Assembly: GCF_025290835.2 (NCBI RefSeq)
Contig: NZ_JAOCQD020000002.1
Location: forward strand, 124,001-188,000
DNA length: 64,000 nt
Origin: Aquabacterium sp. OR-4
GTDB lineage: Bacteria; Pseudomonadota; Gammaproteobacteria; Burkholderiales; Burkholderiaceae_C
Direction: 5' to 3'
Shown here piece after piece: positions 1 through 15,400 of the stretch (the first letter of the stretch is position 1; each line of letters opens with the position of its first letter). Made by a program: the position numbers and the translations under genes. The notes below the pieces were generated by a model. The model was not told the DNA's origin. It did no database searches and saw only the letters and a list, made by a program, of their open reading frames with translations.

Positions 1-137
1 GCAGCAATTGGCGACGGCTCAAGCCCGGTCGGGTGGATCGACTTGTCATGACTGCTCCAGGGCAACTGCACGGCCCCAAGCCGCAGCGCAAGTCGGCAGT
101 CTGACAGTTCGCCATCGGCCCGGCCGGGCCGCGTCCC

Positions 138-1340
138 TCATTCGGGTGCCGGTGGGCCGGGCACGGGGGCCGGCAGCAGCAGGCCCTCGTGGCGAGCCAC
201 GTGTTCGAGCGCCAGCTCGAACTGCGCCCGGGCCGTGGCCGCCACGTTTTGCAAGAAGGCATGCAGCTCGGCGTCGGCCCGGCTGCGCTGCCGGCACTGC
301 AGGCTGTAGGCCTCGAAGTGCGACAACTGCATCAGCAGCTCGGCCACGTGGCGCGGGCACTCGCACGCGATGGTCGACGACAGGCCGGCAAAGTCGGCCA
401 GCGCGGCGTCGTCCCAGCGCCGCGGCGGCTGGGGCCGAGGGCCGCTGGCCGCCCAGCCATCGGCCGCCATGCCGGCCGCCGGGGCCTGGGCGGCCGGGCT
501 GCTGCGGGCCTGCAGCGCCTGCAGCCACTGCGCCAGCACCGCATCGGGCTGCGGCTCGCGCAGCAGCGCCATGCCGGCGGCGGCGAGTTCGTCGCACACC
601 GCATCGGCGGCAAAGCGGTAGAGCACCGCGGTGGCCAGGCCGGCCAGCGCCGGGGCCTGCACCGCCGCAGCAGCAGCCCAGCCCGGCTGCAGCTCGGGCG
701 CATGCACCAGCAGCGCATCCACCGGCGGCGCATCCACCGGCTCGGCCGCCAGGGCCGCACCGGCCTGGGCCAGATCGTCAAACGGGCCCAGCAGCTGCAC
801 CGGCTGGCGCAGCCCGGGCCACCCACCGGCACGCTGCCAGCGTGCCGCCAGCGCGGGGCCCACCACGGCCAGGCGCCATGGCCTGTGCGGTGCCGGGTGG
901 CCGGCACCAGCGGCGGCACCAGCGGCGGCACCAGCGGCAGCATCCACGGCGGCGTTGCCGGCCGAGGCGGCCCCGTCGCGCCGGTTGGCGGCCAGCAGCC
1001 CGGCATGGGTGGCGGCCACGCCCTGCAACTGGCCCATGTCAAGCCCGGCCAGGCTGCCGATGGCATGGCCCAGGTCGCTGAGCTGCTTCAGCAAGGCCAG
1101 GCGCTGCACCTCGGCGGCCGAATAAAGCCGCTGGCCACTGGCCGACAGGGCCGGCTGCGACAAGGCATAGCGCCGCTCCCAGACCCGCAGCGTGGCCACC
1201 GGCATGCGCAGCATGCGGGCCACCGCGCCGCTGCGGTGCAGAGGCGCGTCGGCTTTCGCGCCGCTGCGGGGCGTCAGCGCCTCATCCGCGGCCAAGGATG
1301 GCGGTGTCGGGGGATCGCTCTTGCTGCGGCGGCGGTTCAT
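138..1340 (-). CDS. MerR-family regulator, LitR/CarH-like, without cobalamin-binding motif
   Basis: Probable DNA-binding light or stress regulator of about 400 residues. An N-terminal MerR helix-turn-helix (about residues 35-100) is clear from SGAVARMLRMPVATLRVWERR followed by a SASGQRLYSAAEV wing. The central part resembles the Rossmann-like B12-binding half of LitR/CarH proteins, but I find no DxHxxG-type cobalamin motif. The C-terminus carries a CECPRHVAELLMQLSHFE helix that I associate with non-B12 LitR paralogues. The ATG at 1340 is chosen because AGGAAGGA lies 6-7 bases upstream; an in-frame ATG at 1358 would include this site. It is divergent from a photolyase-containing operon, as is usual for light-responsive MerR regulators, so control of those genes is inferred. 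The Ala/Gly-rich linker is typical of high-GC genomes. Family membership is fairly certain; the signal sensed is not known. Confidence 0.8.
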   Translation of the reverse strand: MNRRRSKSDPPTPPSLAADEALTPRSGAKADAPLHRSGAVARMLRMPVATLRVWERRYALSQPALSASGQRLYSAAEVQRLALLKQLSDLGHAIGSLAGLDMGQLQGVAATHAGLLAANRRDGAASAGNAAVDAAAGAAAGAAAGAGHPAPHRPWRLAVVGPALAARWQRAGGWPGLRQPVQLLGPFDDLAQAGAALAAEPVDAPPVDALLVHAPELQPGWAAAAAVQAPALAGLATAVLYRFAADAVCDELAAAGMALLREPQPDAVLAQWLQALQARSSPAAQAPAAGMAADGWAASGPRPQPPRRWDDAALADFAGLSSTIACECPRHVAELLMQLSHFEAYSLQCRQRSRADAELHAFLQNVAATARAQFELALEHVARHEGLLLPAPVPGPPAPE

Positions 1341-1358
1341 GCGGGTTCCTTCCTGCAT

Positions 1359-1467
1359 CCTGTCGTCTGGCCAATGACGCCGTTTTGACGCCGAATATCA
1401 CTGCACAACACCCAGAGAATCGGCCAATGAAACGTGATTGACCCGTCTCAAGCGTAGCATTCGCCGC
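1359..1467. promoter_or_regulatory. Divergent intergenic region between the MerR gene and the photolyase operon
   Basis: This stretch of about 110 bases must hold the promoters of both divergent transcription units. It is locally less GC-rich than its surroundings. I see TTGAC-like hexamers at 1385 and 1438 but no convincing paired -10 box, and no unambiguous MerR-type inverted repeat, so no exact site is assigned. Confidence 0.35.
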
Positions 1468-2526
1468 ATGTCGATGCCTGCACCCCAACACATTGCCGTG
1501 ATCGGCGCGGGCCTGGCCGGGGCCAGCCTGGCGGCGGCGCTGGCCCGGGCGGGGCATGCGGTGCAGGTGTTCGACAAGGCCCGCGGCCCGGGCGGCCGGC
1601 TGGCCACGCGGCGTGCCATGTGGGCCGATGCCCGCGGCGTCATCCACACCACCGCGCTCGACCATGGCGCGCCGGGCATCGGCGCCCGCACGGGGCGATT
1701 CCAGGCGTTTGTGGCGCAGGCGCTGCAGGCGGGCTGGCTGGCCGAGTGGCAGCCCCGCCTGGCGCCCGACAGCCTGCCGCTGGACTGCGCCGGCCGCCTG
1801 ATGGTGCCGGTGCCCGGCATGCCCGCGCTGTGCCGCCATTTGCTGGGTGAACTGCCGACGCACTGGTCGGCCCCGGTGTCGGCGCTGCAGCGTGACGCAG
1901 GCGGCTGGCAGGTGGTGGTGCCCGACCAGCCCAGCACCCGGCGCTTTGATCGCGTTTTGCTGACGCTGCCTCCGGCCCAGGCGGCACCGCTGCTGGCCCC
2001 GCACCGCCCGGGCTGGGCACGCCATGCCGCCGTGACGAACATGCAGCCTTGCTGGACGCTGATGGGCGTGGCCGACACCGCCGCCCACCACCCACTGCAC
2101 GCCGCCGACTGGAGCCTCGCCCTGCCGCGGCGCGGCCCGCTGGCCTGCGTGATGCGCAGCGATCTGCGCCCCGGCCGCGCCAGGGTGCCGGGCCAGGCGC
2201 ATTGGGTGGCCCATGCGCGGGCGGGCTGGAGCCGGCGCCGGCTCGAGCAAACGCCCGATCAGGTGCTGGCGCAGCTGCAGGCCGCGCTCGGGGCGGTGCT
2301 CGGCCAGCCCGTGGCCTGGCTGCACAGCACCGTGCACCGCTGGCGCTATGCCTTGCCGCCGCGTGCCGCTGGCCAGCCCAGCGAAAGCTGCTGGTGGGAC
2401 GCCACGCAGGGCCTGGGCGTGTGTGGCGATTTTCTGGGCGGCACGGGCGCCGAGGGCGCCTGGCTGTCGGCGCAGGCCCTGGCCGATGCGGTGGTGGACG
2501 CCGCCCCAACGCCATGCCTGCCATGA
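1468..2526 (+). CDS. NAD(P)/FAD-dependent oxidoreductase, renalase-like
   Basis: Flavoprotein of about 352 residues. The N-terminus has a Rossmann dinucleotide fold (VIGAGLAGASLAAALARAGH), an acidic end of the second strand (VFDKARGPGGRLATRR) and a C-terminal GDFLGGTGAEGAWLSAQALA segment typical of the FAD ribityl-binding part of renalase/amine-oxidase-like proteins. The substrate is unknown. The frame is open from a TTG at 1438, but the ATG at 1468 gives the normal family start just before the FAD motif; a second ATG lies at 1474. The stop overlaps the DUF2256 start as ATGA, indicating translational coupling in a four-gene run. Members of this family are often found beside photolyase genes in light-induced clusters, which suggests a redox role there, but that is inference. 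Confidence 0.8.
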   Translation: MSMPAPQHIAVIGAGLAGASLAAALARAGHAVQVFDKARGPGGRLATRRAMWADARGVIHTTALDHGAPGIGARTGRFQAFVAQALQAGWLAEWQPRLAPDSLPLDCAGRLMVPVPGMPALCRHLLGELPTHWSAPVSALQRDAGGWQVVVPDQPSTRRFDRVLLTLPPAQAAPLLAPHRPGWARHAAVTNMQPCWTLMGVADTAAHHPLHAADWSLALPRRGPLACVMRSDLRPGRARVPGQAHWVAHARAGWSRRRLEQTPDQVLAQLQAALGAVLGQPVAWLHSTVHRWRYALPPRAAGQPSESCWWDATQGLGVCGDFLGGTGAEGAWLSAQALADAVVDAAPTPCLP

Positions 2527-2693
2527 AATCCGCCGCCACCGGTTTTCGCGGCAACAAGGCCGCGCTGCCCAGCAAACCCTGCCGGGCCTGTGGCCGGCCG
2601 ATGAGCTGGCGCCGCTGCTGGGCGCGCAACTGGACCGAGGTCAAGTTCTGCTCCGACGCCTGCCGCCAGCGCAAGGTGGCCCGTCATGGCTGA
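2523..2693 (+). CDS. DUF2256 zinc-ribbon-like small protein
   Basis: Small protein of 56 residues. It matches the DUF2256 pattern: a basic N-terminus (FRGNKAALPSKPC), a first pair CRAC, then WRRCW and a final FCSDACRQRK. The four or more cysteines suggest a treble-clef or zinc-ribbon metal site. The ATG at 2523 overlaps the preceding stop as ATGA; an alternative in-frame ATG at 2514 would add three residues. The gene overlaps the following photolyase gene by 8 bases. DUF2256 proteins have no firmly known activity, but they recur beside photolyases and LitR-type regulators, so a role in the same light or DNA-damage response is a context-based inference. Confidence 0.8.
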   Translation: MKSAATGFRGNKAALPSKPCRACGRPMSWRRCWARNWTEVKFCSDACRQRKVARHG

Positions 2694-4323
2694 GGCCTGG
2701 CTGCCAATGCCCTCGTCGGCGCCGCTGTCGACGCAGCCGCCGGCGCCGCTGCGCAGCCTGGTCATCGTGCTGGGCGACCAGCTCGATCTGGAGGCGGCGG
2801 CCTTTGACGGCTTCGATGGCGGCCACGATGCCGTGTGGATGGCCGAGGTGGCCGAGGAGTCGACCCATGTCTGGTCGAGCAAGCCGCGCACCGCGCTGTT
2901 TCTGGCCGCCATGCGCCACTTTGCGCTGGCGCTGCAGGCCGCCGGCCGGCCGCTGCACTACACCCAGCTGGATGCGGCCCACACCCTGGGCAGCCTGGCC
3001 GCGCAGCTGCAGGCCGACATCGCCCGCCTGCGGCCCGCCGCCCTGCTGATGACCGCCCCCGGCGACTGGCGCGTGCTGCAGGCGCTCAAGGCCGTGGCAG
3101 CGGCTGCCGGCCTGCCGCTGGAGATTCGCGAAGACCGGCACTTCTACTGCACGGTGCGCGAGTTTGCGGCGCATGCCCGGGCGCGCAAGTCGCTGCGGCT
3201 GAAGTTCTTCTACCGCGAGCAGCGCCAACGGCATGCGGTGCTGATGAACGGTGATCAACCCGAGGGCGAGCGCTGGAACTTCGACACCGAGAACCGCGAG
3301 GCCTTCGGCGCCGCCGGCCCCGGCCTGCTGCCGCCACGCACACGCTGCGCGCCCGACGCGCTGACGCGCGAGGTGCTGGCCCTGGTGAACAAGCGCTTCG
3401 CCGATCACCCCGGCTCGCTCGACAGCTTTGCCTGGCCGGTCACCCGGGACCAGGCGCTGCAGGCCCTGCAGGCCTTCATCGACGAGCGCCTGCCGCTGTT
3501 CGGCCGCTACCAGGACGCGATCTGGCCCGGTGACGCCTGGCTGTACCACTCGCACCTGTCGGCGGCGCTGAACCTCAAGCTGCTGAACCCGCGCGAGGTG
3601 GTGGCCGCGGCCGAGGCCGCCTACCGCCGCGGCGCCGTGGGCCTGGCCAGCGCCGAGGGCTTCATCCGCCAGATCCTGGGCTGGCGCGAGTACGTGCGCG
3701 GCATCTACTGGACGCGCATGCCGGCCTATCTGGAGGCCAACGCGCTTGAAGCGCACGAGGCCCTGCCCGCCTGGTACTGGACCGGCGCCACCGACCTGGC
3801 CTGCCTGCGCGACGCGCTGGCGCAGACCCTGGCCCACGGCTATGCCAACCACATCCAGCGCCTGATGGTGACCGGCCTGTTTGCCCTGATGTACGGCGTG
3901 CAGCCGCAGCAGGTGCATGCCTGGTACCTGGCGGTGTACGTGGACGCGGTGGAATGGGTGGAGCTGCCCAACACCCTGGGCATGAGCCAGTACGCCGATG
4001 GCGGCCTGATGGGCAGCAAGCCCTATGTGGCCACTGGCAAGTACATCCAGCGCATGAGCCCGCACTGCAGCAGCTGCCGCTACGACCCGGCCCAGCGCAG
4101 CGGCGATCGGGCCTGCCCGTACACCACGCTGTACTGGGACTTTCTGATGCGCCACGAGGCCCGCCTGGCACGCAACCCGCGCATGGCGCTGCAGGTCAAG
4201 AACCTGGCCCGGCTCGACCCGGCCCAGCGCCAGGCGGTGACTGATCGCGCCGCCGCCATCCGGCGCGGCGAGGTGGGCCCGCTGGCGAGCGCCCCCGCAG
4301 CAGCCGCCCGCCATGCCGGATGA
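2686..4323 (+). CDS. phrB: Fe-S photolyase/cryptochrome (FeS-BCP, PhrB/CryB type)
   Basis: Cryptochrome/photolyase-related protein of 545 residues. The N-terminal alpha/beta domain begins LVIVLGDQLDLEAAAF, the hallmark of the prokaryotic (6-4) photolyase group, which repairs UV photoproducts using FAD, a lumazine antenna and a [4Fe-4S] cluster. The C-terminal helical FAD domain has EGFIRQILGWREYVRGIYW and WVELPNTLGMSQYADGGLMG. Four cysteines sit where the family binds the cluster: one in LACLRDAL and three in SPHCSSC followed by RACPYTTLYW. The length agrees with this group, which runs slightly over 500 residues. It overlaps its neighbours by 8 and 11 bases, so the four genes are co-transcribed. 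Whether this copy repairs DNA or acts as a signalling cryptochrome cannot be told from sequence. Confidence 0.92.
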   Translation: MAEAWLPMPSSAPLSTQPPAPLRSLVIVLGDQLDLEAAAFDGFDGGHDAVWMAEVAEESTHVWSSKPRTALFLAAMRHFALALQAAGRPLHYTQLDAAHTLGSLAAQLQADIARLRPAALLMTAPGDWRVLQALKAVAAAAGLPLEIREDRHFYCTVREFAAHARARKSLRLKFFYREQRQRHAVLMNGDQPEGERWNFDTENREAFGAAGPGLLPPRTRCAPDALTREVLALVNKRFADHPGSLDSFAWPVTRDQALQALQAFIDERLPLFGRYQDAIWPGDAWLYHSHLSAALNLKLLNPREVVAAAEAAYRRGAVGLASAEGFIRQILGWREYVRGIYWTRMPAYLEANALEAHEALPAWYWTGATDLACLRDALAQTLAHGYANHIQRLMVTGLFALMYGVQPQQVHAWYLAVYVDAVEWVELPNTLGMSQYADGGLMGSKPYVATGKYIQRMSPHCSSCRYDPAQRSGDRACPYTTLYWDFLMRHEARLARNPRMALQVKNLARLDPAQRQAVTDRAAAIRRGEVGPLASAPAAAARHAG

Positions 4324-5578
4324 CCCGGCCCCCACGCTGGCCGCGGCGCAGGCGCGCATTGCCGCGGTGCGGCCCGCGGCCTATGCCCGCACGCGCAATG
4401 CGCTGGACGGCGCAGTGAGCGGCCTGTCGCCCTACCTCACCCACGGCCTGGTGTCGCAGGCCGAGGTGCTGGCCGGCGTGAACGCACGCCATCCGCTGGA
4501 GATGCAGCACCGCTTCGTGGCCGAGCTGGGCTGGCGCAGCTTCTTCCGCCACGTCTGGCAGCGCCGGGGCGATGGCATCCTGCGCTCGCTGCACGGCGGC
4601 GTGTTGCCCGACGATGCCTACGGCGACGAGTTGCCGGCCGACATCCGCCTGGCCTGCACCGGCGTGCCGGTGATCGACCAGGCGGTGCGCACGCTGTATG
4701 CCACCGGCCTGCTGCACAACCATGCCCGGCTGTGGCTGGCCAGCTATGTGGTGCATGTGCGCCAGGTGCACTGGCGGGTGGGCGCCGACTGGCTGTACGG
4801 CCATCTGCTGGATGGCGACCTGGCCAGCAACCACCTCAGCTGGCAATGGGTGGCGGCCACCGGCAGCCGCAAGCCCTACCTGTTCAATGCCGAGAACGTG
4901 GCGCGTTTTGCGCCCGCTGCCTGGCACAGCCCCGGCACGGTGATCGACACCTCGTACGACGCGCTCGCGCAACTCGCCCGCCGCGCGCCGCAGCAGGCGG
5001 CCTGGTGGCCGGCCACCGCCCCCACCCCGGCCCCCGCCCCGGCCCCCGCGGCACTGCCGTTGCCGAGCGCGCTGGCCGAGCCGCCACTGTTCGAGACGCC
5101 CTCGCGCGCGCTGGGGCTCAGCCCGGCCTCCGCCGCCACGGTGCGCGGCCGCGATGTCTGGCTGGTGCATCCATGGAACCTTGGCGCCCTGCCCGCCGGC
5201 CTGCCGCACGACACGCTGGTGATCGGCCTGTACCTGGCCGATTTCCACCAGGCCTGGCCCTGGAGCGAGCGCCGCTGGCGCTTTGTGAACCACCGCATGG
5301 CCGAGATCACGCCCCTGCGCTGGCATGCCGGCGCTGCCACGCTGCGCAGCGCGCTGGCGGGTGCGCGCAGCGTGCGCAGCGTGGCCGAACCGCATCTGGC
5401 CGCCAGCCTGCCGCGCCTGGCGCGCTGCGAGGCCCCCGCGCCGCTGTTTGCACCGGTCGAGACGGCCTGCGATTCGTTCTCGGCCTGGTGGGCGCGGGCC
5501 TCACGCGGCCTGGCCACCGCCAGCGAGCTGCTGGCCGCCCGCGAGGCGCTGGCCGCCCGCAAGGTGCCGGCCGGCTGA
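4313..5578 (+). CDS. Photolyase/cryptochrome-like FAD-domain protein with unusual domain order
   Basis: Protein of 421 residues. Residues 20-230 are a photolyase FAD-binding helical domain: LSPYLTHGLVSQAEVL, ELGWRSFFRHVW, TGLLHNHARLWLASYVVHV and DGDLASNHLSWQWVAATGSR are the expected FAD-contact blocks. The usual N-terminal alpha/beta antenna domain is missing; the protein begins inside the FAD domain. After a Pro/Ala-rich linker (about residues 240-260) comes a C-terminal region with VWLVHPWNLGALPAG and GLYLADFHQAWPWSERRW, which may be a different alpha/beta domain. It overlaps the upstream Fe-S photolyase gene by 11 bases and is last in the operon. A light-sensing or repair-accessory role is inferred; catalytic photolyase activity is uncertain. 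Confidence 0.8.
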   Translation: MPDDPAPTLAAAQARIAAVRPAAYARTRNALDGAVSGLSPYLTHGLVSQAEVLAGVNARHPLEMQHRFVAELGWRSFFRHVWQRRGDGILRSLHGGVLPDDAYGDELPADIRLACTGVPVIDQAVRTLYATGLLHNHARLWLASYVVHVRQVHWRVGADWLYGHLLDGDLASNHLSWQWVAATGSRKPYLFNAENVARFAPAAWHSPGTVIDTSYDALAQLARRAPQQAAWWPATAPTPAPAPAPAALPLPSALAEPPLFETPSRALGLSPASAATVRGRDVWLVHPWNLGALPAGLPHDTLVIGLYLADFHQAWPWSERRWRFVNHRMAEITPLRWHAGAATLRSALAGARSVRSVAEPHLAASLPRLARCEAPAPLFAPVETACDSFSAWWARASRGLATASELLAAREALAARKVPAG

Positions 5579-5633
5579 AGCAGCACAGCATTCAGCATTC
5601 AGCATTCGGCGTCCAGCGTCCGGCTCCCTTCGC

Positions 5634-12254
<6,621 letters not shown>

Positions 12255-12420
12255 CAGCAGGCTGCCGGCGCCGGCCAGCCGCCGCTGCCCAGCACGCGCG
12301 TCGCCGCCAAACTGAGCGTGCTGGCCACGTTGTAGCGGCGTCGCTGCCGCTGGCCGACAGTTCCAGCGTGCCCGCGTTCAGCTGCACCGTGCCGCTGTTG
12401 CCGCGCTCACCGTGTGCCGG
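12255..12420 (-). other. Indel-scarred repeat copy interrupting tpsA
   Basis: Compared with the intact copy at about 11515-11710, this segment lacks 4, 9, 4 and 7 bases in successive places, 24 in total, a multiple of three. The local frame is lost, producing an in-frame stop at 12378-12380, but frame is regained, so the upstream and downstream open frames share one phase. Clustered small deletions confined to one copy of a near-identical GC-rich repeat are more typical of a consensus or assembly error than of natural decay, although real damage is not excluded. Confidence 0.8.
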
Positions 12421-15400
12421 CCTGCGGCGTTGTGGTTGAGCGTGCCCTGGTTGACGATGGCCGTGCTGCCCGAGTAGTGGGCCAGGGCATTGGTGGCGCT
12501 GGTGTTGAGGTTGAGCGTGGCGCCTGCGGCATTGGTCAGCGTGACCGCGCTGCCGCTGGGGTAGCCGATGTAGGCAAAGTCGTTGCCGCCGAATGTCAGC
12601 GTGCCTTCGTTCAGCCAGTTGCGGCCGATGCCCAGGTAGCCGCCGTTGACCTCGGCCATGTCCACCGTGCTGCTGCCCCGGGTGGTGAGCGTGCCGCTGC
12701 CATCAAGGTTGGCATGGCGGCCGGTCACGTCGAAGGCGCCGCTCACCGTGAGGTTGCCCGAGCCGCCCAGGGTGCCGGCGCTCAGCGTCAGGCTGGGCAC
12801 GGTGACCGTGGCGCTGTTGTTGAAGTTCAGCGTGCCGCCGCTCACCGTCACCGGGGCGAAGTTGCCGCTGGCCGAGCCACCGAAGTTCAGCGTGCCATTG
12901 CTCACGCCGATGGCCGCGCCGGTGTTGGCCAGGTCGAGCGCGCCTTCGATGGTGGTGGTGCCGCCGCTCACCAGCAGGCTGCCGGCGCCGGCCACGTTGG
13001 CGCTGCTGCCCAGCACGCGCGTGCCGCCACCAATCTCGAGCGTGGCGCCGCTGGCCACGTTGTAGCGGCCGCTGTCGCTGCCGTTGGCCGACAGCACCAG
13101 CGTGCCGGCATTCTGGTTGAGCGTGCCGCTGTTGCTGAACAGCACGTTCACCAGCTGCCGGGCCGCCGTGTTGTGGTTGAGCGTGCCCTGGTTGATGACA
13201 CTGGGCGTGCCGGTGTACAGCGCCAGCGGCGTGGCGGCGCTGGTGTCGAGGTTCAGCGTGGCTCCCGCGGCATTGAGCAGGCTGGGCGAGCCGCCGCTGG
13301 GATAGCCGAGGTAGATGAAGTCGTCGCCCGAGATCGACAGGATGCCGCGGTTCACCCACGTGCGGCCCAGGCCCAGGAACGAGCCACCGGCGCTCAGGTT
13401 GACCGTGCTGTTGCCCTCGGTGGTGAGCGTGCCGCTGCCGCCCAGGCTGACCTGGCTGCGGTCGACCGAGAAGGCGCCGCTCACGATCAGATCGCCACTG
13501 CCGGTCAGCTCGCCGCCACTCAGTTGCAGGTTGGCCAGCGTGATGGCGCTGCCGTTGCCAAGGTTCAGGGTGCCACCGGCCACCTGCAGCGTGCCGCTGC
13601 CCGACACGCCGATGCCGCTGGCGAATTGGCGCGTGCCGCCGGTCACGGCCAGCGTGGCGCCGGCATCGATGCGGTAGAGACCGCTGTCGGTGCCGTTGGC
13701 CGACAGTTCCAGCGTACCGGCCTGCACCTCCACCGTGCCGGTGTTGGTGAAGGTGTTCAGGTCGATGGCGTGGGCGCCGGTGGCGGTCTGCCGCAAGCTG
13801 CCGGCATTGCTGAACACATTGCTGGCGCCGGTGTACACCCGCATCGCGCTGGCCGCCGAGGTGGCCAGCACCACGCTGCCGCCAGCCGCATTGGTGAGCG
13901 AGCCGCCCGTGCCCTGCGAATAACCAAAGAAGAGATAGTCGTCGCCAGCCAGGGTCAGCGTGCCGGTATTGGTCCAGGGCTTGCTGACGCCCAGGAAGCC
14001 GCTGTTCGCGCGCTCGAGGTTGATGCTGGACGCGCCGCGTGTGGCAAAGCTGCCGCTGCCGTTGATCTCGGCGCTGCTGCCCGACACCGTGAACGGCCCC
14101 GACACCAGCACCTCGCCGGTGCCCGAGAGCCAGCCGCCCACCATCGACAGGCTGGGCAGCGTGAGCCGGCTGCTGTTGTCGAGCACCACGCGGCCGCCGT
14201 CGATGGTCAGCGCGCCCGGCAAGGCCTCGCCGGTGCCGGCCACGATCAGCCGGCCGCTGTCGGTGCGCACCGTGGTCATGCCGGTGTAGGTGTTGCTGCC
14301 GCTCAGCGTGAGCCAGCCGCTGCCCTGCTTGGTGAAGCCGCCGGCACCGCTGATGCGGCCCGAGAAGCTGGTGTTGCTGGACGCGTCGGACACCAGGCTG
14401 GCGTCGCCCAGCACCACGTTGCCGGCACCGGCCAGCGCGCCGATGCTGTCGTTGCCGCCCAGCGCCAGGCTGGCGCCCGCCGCCACGGTGAGCGTGCCCA
14501 GGTCGGGCAGCTGATCGGCGGCTGCCGTGGCCAACGTGCCCTGGGCCACCGTGGTGCCGCCGCCGTAGTTGTTGCTGCCGGCCAGGGTGAGCGTGCCGCT
14601 GCCGGCCTTGGTGAGCCCCTGGTTGCCCGAGATGGCCGACGCCACGGTGCTGTCGCCGCTCAGGGTCCAGGTGCTGGCGCCCATCAGCTGCACCGGGCCC
14701 TCGATGGCCAGTGTGCCGGCGCTCAGGGCGCCCGCCAGGCGGTGCGTGCCGCTGCCGCCGTTGTGGCTGATGGTCAGCGTGCCGCTGCCGGCATCCAGGC
14801 TGGCGCTGGCGGCCATCTGCACCACGCCAAAGCCGCTGTCGGCCCCGCCGGGGTCGTTGGCCGACAGGTGGATGCCGCTGGCCGCACGCACCGAGCTGTT
14901 GACCAGGATGTGGCGGCCGGCCTGCAGCGTCAGGGCGTTGCTGCCCTCCACCGGCGCGTTGACGGTGATGTCGTTGTCGGCCTGCAGCAGCACGTTGCCC
15001 AGCGCCAGCTGGGTGTTCAGCGCGCCGGCGGTGATGACGCTGTTGATGCGCGGGTACTGCCCGAACAGCACGCTGCCCGACCCCAGATCGTCGCCCTGGC
15101 CCGACAGGTTGGCCCCGGTGGCCGCGATGGTCAGGAACGACGGGTCGAGCAGCAGGCTGCCCGCCGCGCCGGCCACGGCACGCAGATCGGCCAGGCCGTT
15201 GAAGCCCAGCTCGCCCTTGCTGGACACCTCGGCAAACCCGCCGTCGCCGCCCAGCGCGCCGCCACGGGCGCGCAGCAGGCCCTCGAACCGAGTCAGCTGG
15301 TCTGACCACACCATCACCTGGCCGCCGCGGCCCTGGCCCAGCGCATCGGCCGCCAGCAGGGCCCCGGCGGCCACCTGCACCGTGGCCGCGTTGGCCAGGT

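Noticed and set aside
1..137. A gene at the left edge of the window
   Set aside because: The 137 bases left of the MerR stop show no recognisable protein segment on either strand; nothing can be called.
8..1388. Plus-strand open frames of 357 and 399 codons opposite the MerR gene
   Set aside because: They are Arg/Ala/Pro-rich shadows of a high-GC gene with no recognisable domain; the minus-strand frame has a clear MerR helix-turn-helix and a Shine-Dalgarno site.
12414..15305. Plus-strand open frame of 963 codons opposite the tpsA N-terminal part
   Set aside because: Shadow of the tpsA repeats; the TPS secretion domain lies on the other strand.
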